NCBI GenBank assembly: GCA_030141605.1
Contig: JAQGDQ010000501.1
Location: 100,884-123,383, forward strand
DNA from: Tubiluchus corallicola
Taxonomy: Eukaryota > Priapulida > Priapulimorpha > Priapulimorphida > Tubiluchidae
Direction of reading: 5' to 3'
DNA: 22,500 nt
Made by a program: the position numbers and the translations under genes. Positions within the stretch are counted from its first letter, which is position 1. Each line of letters starts with the position of its first letter. The notes beneath the pieces are model-generated. The model was not told the DNA's origin. It made no database searches and saw nothing but the letters and a program-made list of their open reading frames with translations. Shown here in pieces: positions 9,557-19,490 of the stretch.

Positions 9557-11622
9557 TATGTACAGATATGTACATATAGAGTTGTGTAGATATGTACAGA
9601 TAGATTTGAGTAGATATGTACAGATAGAGTGGTGTAGATATGTACAGATAGAGTGGTGTAGATATGTACAGATAGAGTTGTGTAGATATGTACAGATAGA
9701 GTTGTGTAGATATGTACAGATATGTACAGAATGAGTTGTGTAGATCTGTACAGATAGAGTTGTGTAGATATGTACAGATAGAGTGGTGTAGATATGTACA
9801 GATAGATTGGTGTAGATATGTACAGATAGAGTGCTGTAGATATGTACAGAGAGAGTGGTGTAGATATGTACAGATAGAGTGGTGTAGATATGTACAGATA
9901 GAGTTGTGTAGATCTGTACAGATAGAGTTGTGTAGATATGTACAGATAGAGTTGTGTAGATATGTACAGATAGAGTGGTGTAGATATGTACAGATAGAGT
10001 GGTGTAGATATGTACAGATAGAGTGGTGTAGATATGTACAGATAGAGTGGTGTAGATATGTACAAATAGAGTGGTGTAGATATGTACAGATAGAGTGGTG
10101 TAGATATGTACAGAGAGAGTGGTGTAGATATGTACAGATAGAGTTGTGTAGATATGTACAAATAGAGTGGTGTAGATATGTACAGATAGAGTGGTGTAGA
10201 TATGTACAGATAGAGTGGTGTAGATATGTACAGATAGAGTGGTGTAGATATGTACAGATAGAGTGGTATAGATATGTACAGATAGAGTTGTGTAGATATG
10301 TACAGATAGAGTGGTGTAGATATGTACAGATAGAGTGGTATAGATATGTACAGATAGAGTGGTGTAGATATGTACAGATAGAGTGGTGTAGATATGTACA
10401 GATAGAGTGGTATAGATATGTACAGATAGAGTGGTGTAGATATGTACAGATAGAGTGGTGTAGATATGTACAGATAGAGTTGTGTAGATATGTACAGATA
10501 GAGTGGTGTAGATATGTACAGATAGAGTGGTATAGATATGTACAGATAGAGTGGTGTAGATATGTACAGATAGAGTGGTGTAGATATGTACAGATAGAGT
10601 GGTATAGATATGTACAGATAGAGTGGTGTAGATATGTACAGATAGAGTGGTGTAGATATGTACAGATAGAGTGGTATAGATATGTACAGATAGAGTTGTG
10701 TAGATATGTACAGATAGATTTGAGTAGATATGTACAGATAGAGTGGTGTAGATATGTACAGATAGAGTGGTGTAGATATGTACAGATAGAGTTGTGTAGA
10801 TATGTACAGATAGAGTTGTGTAGATATGTACAGATATGTACAGAATGAGTTGTGTAGATCTGTACAGATAGAGTTGTGTAGATATGTACAGATAGAGTGG
10901 TGTAGATATGTACAGATAGATTGGTGTAGATATGTACAGATAGAGTGCTGTAGATATGTACAGAGAGAGTGGTGTAGATATGTACAGATAGAGTGGTGTA
11001 GATATGTACAGATAGAGTTGTGTAGATCTGTACAGATAGAGTTGTGTAGATATGTACAGATAGAGTTGTGTAGATATGTACAGATAGAGTGGTGTAGATA
11101 TGTACAGATAGAGTGGTGTAGATATGTACAGATAGAGTGGTGTAGATATGTACAGATAGAGTGGTGTAGATATGTACAAATAGAGTGGTGTAGATATGTA
11201 CAGATAGAGTGGTGTAGATATGTACAGATAGAGTGGTGTAGATATGTACAGATAGAGTGGTATAGATATGTACAGATAGAGTTGTGTAGATATGTACAGA
11301 GAGAGTGGTGTAGATATGTACAGATAGAGTTGTGTAGATATGTACAGATAGAGTGGTGTAGATATGTACAAATACAGTGGTGTAGATATGTACAGAGAGA
11401 GTGGTGTAGATATGTACAGATAGAGTTGTGTAGATATGTACAGATAGAGTGGTGTAGATATGTACAGATAGAGTGGTGTAGATATGTACAGATAGAGTGG
11501 TGTAGATATGTACAGATAGAGTTGTGTAGATATGTACAGATAGAGTGGTGTAGATATGTACAAATAGAGTGGTGTAGATATGTACAGATAGAGTTGTGTA
11601 GATATGTACAGATATGTATAGA
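9557..11622. repeat. 24-bp minisatellite, about 86 copies, with higher-order repeats
   Basis: The plus-strand unit is roughly GTGTAGATATGT + ACAGATAGAGTG, tandem for over 2 kb within the large intron. Because 24 is divisible by 3 and the unit has no stop in several frames, it creates spurious open frames of several hundred codons on both strands. These have no coding character beyond an 8-residue repetition. A block of roughly 28 units recurs 1114 bases later (9712 and 10826), and between about 10250 and 10680 variants follow a three-unit (72-bp) rhythm. In gene-sense RNA nearly every unit contains UGUACAUA. Confidence 0.95.
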
Positions 11623-11650
11623 TAAACAGTGAAATCAAAGTGTAAGCATA

Positions 11651-12010
11651 GCAGCTGTGAACACACCATGCAGCTGTGAACACACCATGCAGCCGTGAAC
11701 TCACCATGCAGCTGTGAACTCACCATGCAGCTGTGAACTCACCATGCGGTGTGAACTCACTATGCAGCTGTGAACTCATCATGCACCTGTGAACTCACCA
11801 TGCTGCTGTGAACTCACCATGCATCTGTGAACTCACCATGCAGCTGTGAACTCACTATGCACCTGTGAACACACCATGCAGCTGTGAACTCACCATGCAG
11901 CTGTGAACTCACCATACAGCTGTGAACTCACCATGCAGCTGTGAACTCACCACACAGCTGTGAACTCACCATGCAGCTGTGAACTCACCGTGCAGCTGTG
12001 AACTCACCAT
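11651..12010 (-). repeat. 19-bp minisatellite made of 5' splice-site copies
   Basis: About 19 tandem units; minus-strand unit TCACAGCTGCATGGTGAGT. The first unit overlaps the end of the coding exon, so the real donor ATG|GTGAGT is itself a repeat unit. By eye, about 15 of 19 units keep GTGAGT, three read GTGTGT and one has lost the GT. Each unit also has TTCACAG, which resembles a 3' splice end. It occupies the first ~360 bases of the 4.6-kb intron. Confidence 0.9.
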
Positions 12011-12268
12011 GCCACGAAGATGTTGACGAGCGTCCGACCATCTGACAATATCCCCGTCATCAGTAAAACATGAAGTACAGCTCTGTAGGATTTTGTATCT
12101 GGACAGAACGCCATCGTACCAGTTGAAGTCGGCAAGACATCCGTGAAATGCAGCACTTTTGCCATCCATTGAACTGCCAAGCGCCCCAAAAATCTCGTGG
12201 TCTCTGATGCTTGAAGTGTCCGGAATTTGCATGGTGCCCAGAGGAAAGGTGAACGTAACGCCTCCGTC
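12008..12268 (-). CDS. Pentraxin-like domain gene, fourth exon found (domain C-terminal half)
   Basis: The acceptor is ACATATTTCAG at 12269-12270 and the donor ATG|GTGAGT at 12007. The exon is exactly 87 codons, phase 0 at both ends. It encodes DGGVTFTFPLGTMQIP, then FGALGSSMDGKSAAFHGCLA, then DFNWYDGVLSRYKIL and later GDIVRWSDARQHLRGM. 'G-x-(L/I)-x-D-F-N-x-(W/Y)-D-x-V-L-S' and 'G-(D/N)-I-V-x-W-S-D' are typical pentraxin/LamG C-terminal strands. The calcium site normally reads GQEQD; here the position reads GSSMD, so calcium binding is probably lost or changed. Two extra Cys (LQSCTSC) lie just after the strand. The donor is the first of a tandem run of near-identical donor-bearing 19-bp units, so alternative 5' splice sites every 19 bases are conceivable. 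Confidence 0.87.
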
Positions 12269-12322
12269 CTGAAATATGTACATTAGCACTTTGAGCTACA
12301 AGTGTGTATAGATCGAAATGCA

Positions 12323-12727
12323 TACGACTGCGAGTACTGCAATTACGCACTTGCATTGTTTTGAAAACTCGCCCCTAGATGGCAGTCAAGTACGACTGCA
12401 AGTAGTGTAATTACACACTTGCATTGTTTTGATAGCTCGCCCCTAGATGGCAGTCAAGTACGACTGAGAGTACTGCAATTACACACCTGCATTGTTTTGA
12501 AAATTCGCCCCTAGATGGCAGTCAAGTACGACTGAGAGTACTGCAATTACGCACTTGCATTGTTTTGAAAACTCGCCCCTAGATGGCAGTCAAGTACGAC
12601 TGCGAGTACTGCAATTACGCACCTGCATTGTTTTGATAACTCGCCGCTAGATGGCAGTCAAGCACGACTGCAAGTACTGCAATTACACACTTGCATTGTT
12701 TTGATAACTCGCCGCTAGATGGCAGAC
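12323..12727 (+). repeat. 68-bp minisatellite, six copies, with a CTCF-like core per unit
   Basis: Period 68 (CTAGATGG at 12375, 12443, 12511, 12579, 12647 and 12715). Units carry CCCCTAGATGGCAG or CCGCTAGATGGCAG, matching the CTCF core CCASYAGRKGGCRS at 13 of 14 positions. The last unit diverges right after the core (CTAGATGGCAGACAAAG). The array lies near the 3' end of its intron, ending about 50 bases before the acceptor, unlike the donor-linked arrays. Confidence 0.9.
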
Positions 12728-13077
12728 AAAGAAATGTACCTAACAATGTATTCCAATTTTCGCTTTCGCAAACACGTGCAACACGCTCGTGGAATATTTT
12801 TGACGTTGAAAATTATGTTAGTTTGTGATGTCGTCAGTGGTTGGGCTCGCCAGCCGTTAACTAAGCTTTTAATCTAATATTTAATTATTCGAAGCAGTAC
12901 TAATGCAGTATTTTGCAGTATTACTTGTGTTAAAATGTATAGTTCTCATCGGATTTGAAAATAGGGTAGAATATGAAGAATCATCCTGTCTAATTTAAAA
13001 CTAGCCATGAATACCCTCCTGGCAGGGTCAGTTATACTGCTATGTTGTAGAGTAGTAGTGCTCTGTGTTGTACATAC

Positions 13078-13189
13078 CCCTTCTCCACAATCAACGTGTC
13101 CTGTAAATTCGTCATTATACTTATTCATAACGACACAAATGTGGTGCCAGTAACCGTCACAAAACTCCACATTTTTATACTCTGGATGC
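13078..13189 (-). CDS. Pentraxin-like domain gene, third exon found
   Basis: The acceptor is TTACGTTTCAG and the donor GGG|GTATGT. The exon is 112 bases: one base completing a Gly codon, then 37 codons reading HPEYKNVEFCDGYWHHICVV followed by MNKYNDEFTGHVDCGEG. DGYWHHIC is the hallmark core of pentraxin/LamG domains (family form D-G-x-W-H-H-x-C-x-x-W). The Cys is the second of the conserved disulfide pair, but the Trp expected after it is Met. GHVDCGEG occupies the usual 'YVDG' turn. The open frame continues past the donor for another ~37 codons, but the continuation has no domain similarity while the spliced join restores it. Alternative: a later donor such as AGG|GTATTC. Confidence 0.85.
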
Positions 13190-13278
13190 CTGAAACGTAA
13201 GAAACGAATATAAAACGTTTTGAGTCAATTAAGCGAATGATTCTATTAACCGTGAGTCTAATAAACAGCGTCTAGTGT

Positions 13279-13516
<238 letters not shown>

Positions 13517-13990
13517 TTTATTTTACTCCAGCAATACATATACAATACATCAACATACAATATTATTGAAACAAAAAGAAACAGTATAGGTAAATGTATG
13601 ACACCTTGAAAGCTTGGCTTGTTAGGGTGGCACAAATGAGTGAATGAAAGAATGGTTAGGGTTAGTAGACATGATGGAATGGAAAAAATAGTAAGATTAG
13701 GGATAGGAAGAAGGAAGGGAGGAGAAGATACGACCACGGTGTGTGTTTAATTTACATAGAAGTATATTAAAATAGCATCATAATTGATTGGAGGCACATA
13801 TATTGCGACTGCGTGAGACATGGAACCATTAAAATTGTATTATAAGTATGAATCAAAAATGGTCCTTTTCAAGTACTTTTTGAAACTATAAATAGTTTTG
13901 TGTATTTTTTCTTGGGCACTTATTTTATTCCAGTTGTTGGGGGCTGTGAATTTAACAAAGTAATTTAATATATGTATACATACGCATAAT
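13517..13990 (-). mobile_element. Truncated non-LTR retrotransposon, 3' end
   Basis: On the minus strand 13985-13840 reads in one frame NYFVKFTAPNNWNKISAQEK, then IHKTIYSFKKYLKRTIFDSY and a stop (TAA, 13842-13840). 'P-x-x-W-N-x-(I/L) ... (F/Y)-x-x-x-L-K' ending shortly afterward is the usual carboxyl end of LINE ORF2 proteins. About 300 bases of 3' UTR follow, then GTAAAATAAATTGATTGATT, i.e. AATAAA joined to a (TTGA)n tail. The 5' part is missing. Confidence 0.6.
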
Positions 13991-14455
13991 TATCTGCATA
14001 TCTTTGCATGTTAATGTTATGCCCGCTGGCTATAGAGGTTATAGGTTCAAAACACGACCAGTAAGAATGCAGGTGGAGAATTATAATCTATTTATCTGCA
14101 TGTCAAATTGCATTATTCATAATAACAACGTTTATCGGGCGGTTAACTAGGCGACTGGTCAATTAGGTGACTTTGTACTACTAAAAGTTGAAACTGCTGC
14201 AGTTAATAAGTTAATTATTCGTGATATTAATTAAATAATCATTACTAATTATGCTGGAATGAAAGTAAACGTGAAAACTTTCGGTCAGGTGTGTTTTCAA
14301 AGTCCAATAATTGTGGATTCAGTGATAATAATCTTGAAATTTGAGCTGTGAAATTTAATCTCTTATCTTTTGATTAAATCTCTAAATTAATTATAATGTA
14401 ATCTAATTAATGCTTAATTATTTTGACGTGATTAAACTAATCCTATCAAGATCAG

Positions 14456-14513
14456 TCGGGCAGCCTAGTGGTCATGGCGCCCGCATGCAACTGAAAAGTC
14501 TTTGGTTTAAAGC
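14456..14513 (+). mobile_element. tRNA-derived SINE-like head
   Basis: GCAGCCTAGTGGTCATGGCG resembles a Pol III A box (TRGCNNAGYGG) and TTTGGTTTAAAGC, about 30 bases on, resembles a decayed B box (GGTTCRANNC). The spacing is that of tRNA-derived SINEs of many invertebrates. It does not fold into a clean tRNA cloverleaf, so it is not called as a functional tRNA gene. Confidence 0.4.
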
Positions 14514-14949
14514 ACAAGGAAGTAATGATCTTACACGAAATGAAAAAAATCGTCTTGAAATCACTTGCATGATGTCTCATTGCATACAGAGCTTGCATTA
14601 ACAGCAACGCTGTATAAAACGTTTAAATTTAAACTCCTTTAACAATTAGGCGCAGCCATTTTAACTGTAAGTCATTTGAAAAAAGTTCATTAGCCTTAAT
14701 ATCACACTCTTCAGTAATTAAGTAAAACTTTAGATTACCTTATTTTGTCAATAAGTTCAACAATGTGTTTTTGTGAACCAGTGGTGCACACTGGGATCGT
14801 GATACAGTGACGTTTATATAAGTCTTTCAAATAGGTAAAAGCAAAGTAAAGTAATATGACTTTATGTGAAAGTTTTTTCGGGATACTATGATATTTATTG
14901 TATGAAGTCGAGGCTATGTTCCCATTTTTGGTTTCAAAAAATTAATAAT

Positions 14950-15332
14950 TGTGGTTTAATTTCTCCGTTACTGATGAGTACGCAGTATTACTTACTGTTG
15001 TGTTTGTTTCTCTCGGAAGGCTCGCAGAGAAAACCAGAAAACACTTCTTCAAATTAAACTAGTTTATTACGCGAGCATTCTACAACACAAAAGTATGAAG
15101 GAACGCGAAATGTTTACAGTAAATGTGATAATCTGGAAACGTGAAAGCGGGAAAGCGTATCTGAGAATCTGAGAATGTGAGAGAATAAACTTCAGCGGGC
15201 AGCTTCGCCTTATATATCAGTGCAAAGGAGAAACAGAAAGTTCTAGAAACTTCTACAAGGTAAGAAGATTGTTCTACTATACTATAGAACATTCTACAAT
15301 ATTCTATTTAATTCTAGTGGATCTCCACGACA
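14950..15332 (-). mobile_element. Probable solo LTR (Ty3/gypsy-like size and TSD)
   Basis: Read on the minus strand, a 383-base block begins TGTCGTGG and ends ACCACA (TG...CA termini). It is flanked by the 5-base direct repeat ATAAT (14945-14949 and 15333-15337), as expected for an LTR insertion. Inside, in LTR order, are a heat-shock-element cluster (15294-15236), a TATA box (TATATAAG near 15219-15212) and AATAAA at 15068-15063. No internal retroelement genes or second LTR are present, so it would be a recombined solo LTR. It sits inside an intron, in the same orientation as the gene. Confidence 0.5.
15212..15294 (-). promoter_or_regulatory. Heat-shock-element cluster plus TATA box
   Basis: GAAagTTCtaGAAacTTC at 15236-15253 is four perfectly alternating, 5-base-spaced HSF pentamers. 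A further GAAcaTTC (15287-15294) and TTC (15272) lie nearby. TATATAAGG on the minus strand follows. The order HSE-TATA implies an HSF-responsive promoter firing on the minus strand, probably the LTR's own. Confidence 0.5.
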
Positions 15333-15631
15333 ATAATAAACACTTTTGATTAAGAATAACAGTGAAACAACAATAAGAATTAAATACATTTTGATTTGGG
15401 TTCAACTTCATCATTTCTAGGCTTATTGAGTAAAAATAAATCTACTGACTTGGACAACAACGCTACATAAAATAATTTCCAATATGCTGACTAGACAAAC
15501 ATTTATCCATAGAAGCTCATGGAAGCAGTCACTTTGCTTTGGGTTTTTTTTTTGTTGACAAACCCAAATCTTCGTCAGGAAGAGCCATCTACTGGATTTA
15601 AACATAACTTCTACATGCTCTTGCAAGAGTC

Positions 15632-16930
15632 TATAGCAACCACACTTTCGTATGGTTGCTAAGTGTTTTGTAGAGACGCGACAAAAAACAATGGCTGACT
15701 TTAACAAAGTAAATAGCAACCACACTTTCGTATGGTTGGTAAGTGTTTTGTAGAGACGCGACAAAAAACAATGGCTGACTTTAACAAAGTAAATAGCAAC
15801 CACACTTTCATATGGTTGCTAAGTGTTTTGTAGAGACGCGACAAAAAACAATGGCTGACTTTAACAAAGTAAATAGCAACCACACTTTCGTATGGTTGCT
15901 AAGTGTTTTGTAGAGACGCGACAAAAAACAATGGCTGACTTTAACAAAGTCCATAGCAACCACACTTTCGTACGGTTGCTAAGTGTTTTGTAGAGACGCG
16001 ACGAAAAACAATGGCTGACTTTAACAAAGTCCATAGCAACCACACTTTCGTTCGGTTGGAAATGTTTTGTAGAGACGCAACAAAAAACAATGGCTAACTT
16101 TAACAAAGTCCATATCAACCACACTTTCGTATTGTTGGTAAGCGTTTTGTAGAGACGCGACAAAAACAATGGGTGACTTTAACAAAGTCCATAGCAACCA
16201 CACTTTCGTATGGTTGCTAAGTGTTTTGTAGAGACGCAACAAAAAACAATGGCTGACTTTAACAAAGTCCATAGCAACCACACTTTCGTATGGTTGCTAA
16301 GTGTTTTGTAGAGACGCGACGAAAAACAATGGCTGACTTTAACAAAGTCCATAGCAACCACACTTTCGTTCGGTTGGAAATGTTTTGTAGAGACGCAACA
16401 AAAAACAATGGCTAACTTTAACAAAGTCCATATCAACCACACTTTCGTATTGTTGGTAAGCGTTTTGTAGAGACGCGACAAAAACAATGGCTGACTTTAA
16501 CAAAGTCCATAGCAACCACACTTTCGTATGGTTGCTAAGTGTTTTGTAGAGACGCGACAAAAAACAATGGCTGACTTTAACAAGGTCCATAGCAACCACA
16601 CTTTCATACGGTTGCTAAGTGTTTTGTAGAGACGCAACAAAAAACAATGGCTGACTTTAACAAAGTCCATAGCAACCACACTTTCGTACGGTTGCTAAGT
16701 GTTTTGTAGAGACGCGACAAAAAACAATGGCTGACTTTAACAAGGTCCATAGCAACCACACTTTTATACGGTTGCTAAGTGTTTTGTAGAGACGCAACAA
16801 AAAACAATGGCTGACTTTAACAAAGTCCATAGCAACCACACTTTCGTACGGTTGCTAAGTGTTTTGTAGAGACGCGACAAAAAACAATGGCTGACTTTAA
16901 CAAAGTCCATAGCAACCACACTTTCGTATT
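15632..16930. repeat. 79-80-bp minisatellite, about 16 copies, abutting a splice donor
   Basis: The plus-strand unit contains CCATAGCAACCACACTTTCG, GGTTGCTAAGTGTTTTGTAG and CAATGGCTGACTTTAACAAAG. Its right edge is six bases from the exon ending at 16937. A four-unit block is repeated with a 318-base offset and a two-unit block with 160. Each unit has an inverted repeat TAGCAACC...GGTTGCTA. Several short minus-strand open frames here are repeat artefacts. Confidence 0.95.
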
Positions 16931-16936
16931 ACTTAC

Positions 16937-17047
16937 CCACCACATGGAACTAACAGAGACCTTGGAGACAAGTTCCACAAAACTGCACTGGAATTTTTGC
17001 CATAGTAGAAAACGTTGTTTGCATCAGGAGTTTCTGTCTTGAACCAC
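16937..17047 (-). CDS. Pentraxin-like domain gene, second exon found
   Basis: The acceptor is CTGTTTTCCAAAG and the donor GGTGG|GTAAGT. The exon is 111 bases, starting one base into a codon and ending with two bases of a codon, so both flanking introns are phase 2 and match the neighbouring exons. It encodes WFKTETPDANNVFYYGKNSS then AVLWNLSPRSLLVPCG. This is the pentraxin/LamG strand pair 'C-x-W-x-K-T ... F-x-Y-x ... L' followed by the Gly-Gly before the central 'DGxWHH' motif. Classical pentraxins carry Asp-Asn calcium ligands near 'YATxxxDN'; here the aligned stretch is YGKNSS, so that ligand pair looks altered. The donor lies six bases before a 79-80-bp minisatellite begins. Confidence 0.85.
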
Positions 17048-17361
17048 CTTTGGAAAACAGACAGTTACTGACAATTCCAAAAAAATTCACGAATTTTCCT
17101 CGTTATAGGAAAACCGGACGATTGTACAGATATTAGGTCAGAATAAAGAATGCTCCAAAATACTGAAAACTGAAATAGCTCTTTTAAATTAAAGCTTGAA
17201 TTAAATAATAATTCTCTCGGATTTTGTTAAACTTTCAAAACCACCCGCGACTCAGTGAATCTACGGAGATTGACAACGGCGCCTTTCTGTCACATTCGCG
17301 TGGCCGCCAAATAAAAGGCAGCATGGTGATAACCATGATCATGAACTTCAGTGTTAGTTTC

Positions 17362-17473
17362 TGATGTCATATGACGTAGAGCCCATTTTCGTGACATCAC
17401 GCGTTTAAGCAGTAATACTTAACGGGAACTGCTTACGGATCATTGCACAAACTGTGGTTAGTTTCTGACGTAA
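17362..17473. promoter_or_regulatory. Cluster of CRE/bZIP-like sites in an intron
   Basis: TGATGTCA (17362-17369), TGACGTA (17372-17378), TGACATCA (17392-17399) and TGACGTAA (17466-17473) lie within about 110 bases, with a partly repeated GTTAGTTTCTGA context before the first and last. This density of CREB/ATF-type motifs suggests an enhancer or internal promoter, but there is no transcript evidence. Confidence 0.3.
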
Positions 17474-17783
17474 GCAATAGCTGCGTTCGTTCGCCGTCTT
17501 CCAATATTCCAATATAAAAAACAATCGCTAACTTTTATAGGCAAGAAACCGTTTATTTTGGACAGCAAATTAAAAACAATCGACCGGTTTTCCTTTAATT
17601 AAGGCGTATGTTAAGGTGCATGCTAATATGAGTGTAGTCGTTATTTTAACCGTCATCATCATTTTAGTCGTCGTCATTGCCACTATTGTCATTACCATAA
17701 TGTCGTTTCAAAATTCAGTAACTGTAATGTATTAGCGCACTGTTAGTGGTGTGTTAAAGGAGGATGAAAATAGTTTATGTAAG

Positions 17784-19490
17784 TGCTCACTTACGTTCAC
17801 GCAGTAATTTTCTGAGTTTTCTTACGTTCACATGGTCATTTTCTAAGTTTTCTTAAAAGCACACTTACGTTCACACGGTCATTTTCTGAGTTTTCTTAAA
17901 AGCACACTTACGTTCACATGGTCATTTTATAAGCTTTCTTAAAAGCACACTTACGTTCACATGGTCATTTTCTAAGCTTTCTTAAAAGCACACTTACATT
18001 CACATGGTCATTTTCTAAGCTTTCTTAAAAGCACACTTACATTCACACGGTTATTTTCTAAGTTTTCTTAAAGGCACACTTACGTTCACATGGTTATTTT
18101 CTGAGTTTTCTTAAAAGCACACTTACGTTCACACAGTCATTTTCTGAGTTTTCTTTAAAGTACGCTTACGTTCACACGGTAATTTTCTGAGTTTTCTTAA
18201 AAGCACACTTACGTGCATACAGTAGTTTTTCTGAGTTTTCTTAAAAGCACACTTACACTCACACGGTAATTTTCTAAATTTTGTTAAAAGCACACTTACG
18301 TTCACACGGTAATTTTCAAAGTTTTCCTAAAAGTACAATTATGTTCACACGGTCATTTTCTAAGTTTTCTTAAAAGCACACTTACATTCACACGGTTATT
18401 TTCTGAGTTTTCCTAAAAGCACACTTACGTTCACACGGTCATTTTCTGAGTTTTCCTAAAAGCACACTTACGTTCACACGGTATTTTCAAAGTTTTCTTA
18501 AAAGCACACTTACGTTCACACGGTCATTTTCTAAGTTTTCTTAAAAGCACACTTACGTTCACATGGTCATTTTCTAAGTTTTCTTAAAAGCACACTTACG
18601 TTCACACGGTCATTTTCTGAGTTTTCTTAAAAGCACACTTACATTCACACGGTCATTTTCTGAGTTTTCTTAAAAGCACACTTACGTTTACACGGTCATT
18701 TTCTAAGTTTTCTTAAAAGCACACTTACGTTCACACGGTCATTTTCTAAGTTTTCTTAAAAGCACACTTACGTTCACATGGTCATTTTCTAAGTTTTCTT
18801 AAAAGCACACTTACGTTCACATGGTCATTTTCTAAGTTTTCTTAAAAGCACACTTACGTTCACACGGTCATTTTCTGAGTTTTCTTAAAAGCACACTTAC
18901 GTTCACACGGTCATTTTCTAAGTTTTCATAAAAGCACGCTTACGTTCACACGGTCATTTTCTAAGTTTTCTTAAAAGCACACTTACGTTTACACGGTCAT
19001 TTTCTAAGTTTTCTTAAAAGCACACTTACGTTCACACGGTCATTTTCTAAGTTTTCATAAAAGCACGCTTACGTTCACACGGTCATTTTCTAAGTTTTCA
19101 TAAAAGCACGCTTACGTTCACACGGTCATTTTCTAAGTTTTCATAAAAGCACGCTTACGTTTACACGGTAATTTTCTGAGTTTTCTTAATTAAAAGCACG
19201 CTTACGTTCACACAGTCATTTTCTAAGTTTTCTTAAAAGCACGCTTACGTTCACACGGTAATTTTCTGAGTTTTCTTAATTAAAAGTACGCTTACGTGCA
19301 CACGGTCATTTTCTAAGTTTTCTTTAAAGTACGCTTACGTTCACACGGTAATTTTCTAAGTTTTCTTAAAATCACGCTTACGTTCACACGGTAATATTCT
19401 AAGTTTTCTTAAAAGCACACTTACGTTCACACGGTAATTTTCTAAGTTTTCTTAAAAACACACTTACGTGCATACAGTAGTTTTTCTAAG
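17784..19490 (-). repeat. 43-bp minisatellite of exon-end plus 5' splice-site copies
   Basis: About 40 tandem units. The minus-strand unit has ACTTAGAAAATGACC + GTGTGAACGTAAGTGTGC + a TTTTAAGAAA linker. Nearly every unit keeps GTAAGT or GTAAGC. The rightmost unit is the true exon-intron junction at 19468, whose exon end GACTTAGAAAAACTACTGTA aligns with the unit. The unit at 18204-18232 is identical over 29 bases to 19459-19487, including 20 exonic bases. The array fills roughly the first 70 percent of the 2.4-kb intron. Confidence 0.93.

Noticed and set aside
9515-11726. Very long open frames (up to about 730 codons) on both strands
   Set aside because: They are produced by the 24-bp repeat (8 codons, no stops in several frames); the peptide is a simple 8-residue repetition, the same region is open on both strands, and it lies in an intron.
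12946-13077. Continuation of the third exon's open frame past 13078
   Set aside because: It is open for about 37 more codons, but GTATGT is a strong donor, joining to 12268 keeps phase, and the joined product restores the domain while the continuation does not.
14021-14060. Second tRNA-like block (TGGCTATAGAGG followed by GGTTCAAAAC)
   Set aside because: The A-box- and B-box-like strings are only about 6 bases apart, too close for a Pol III type 2 promoter; perhaps a deleted SINE, but unsupported.
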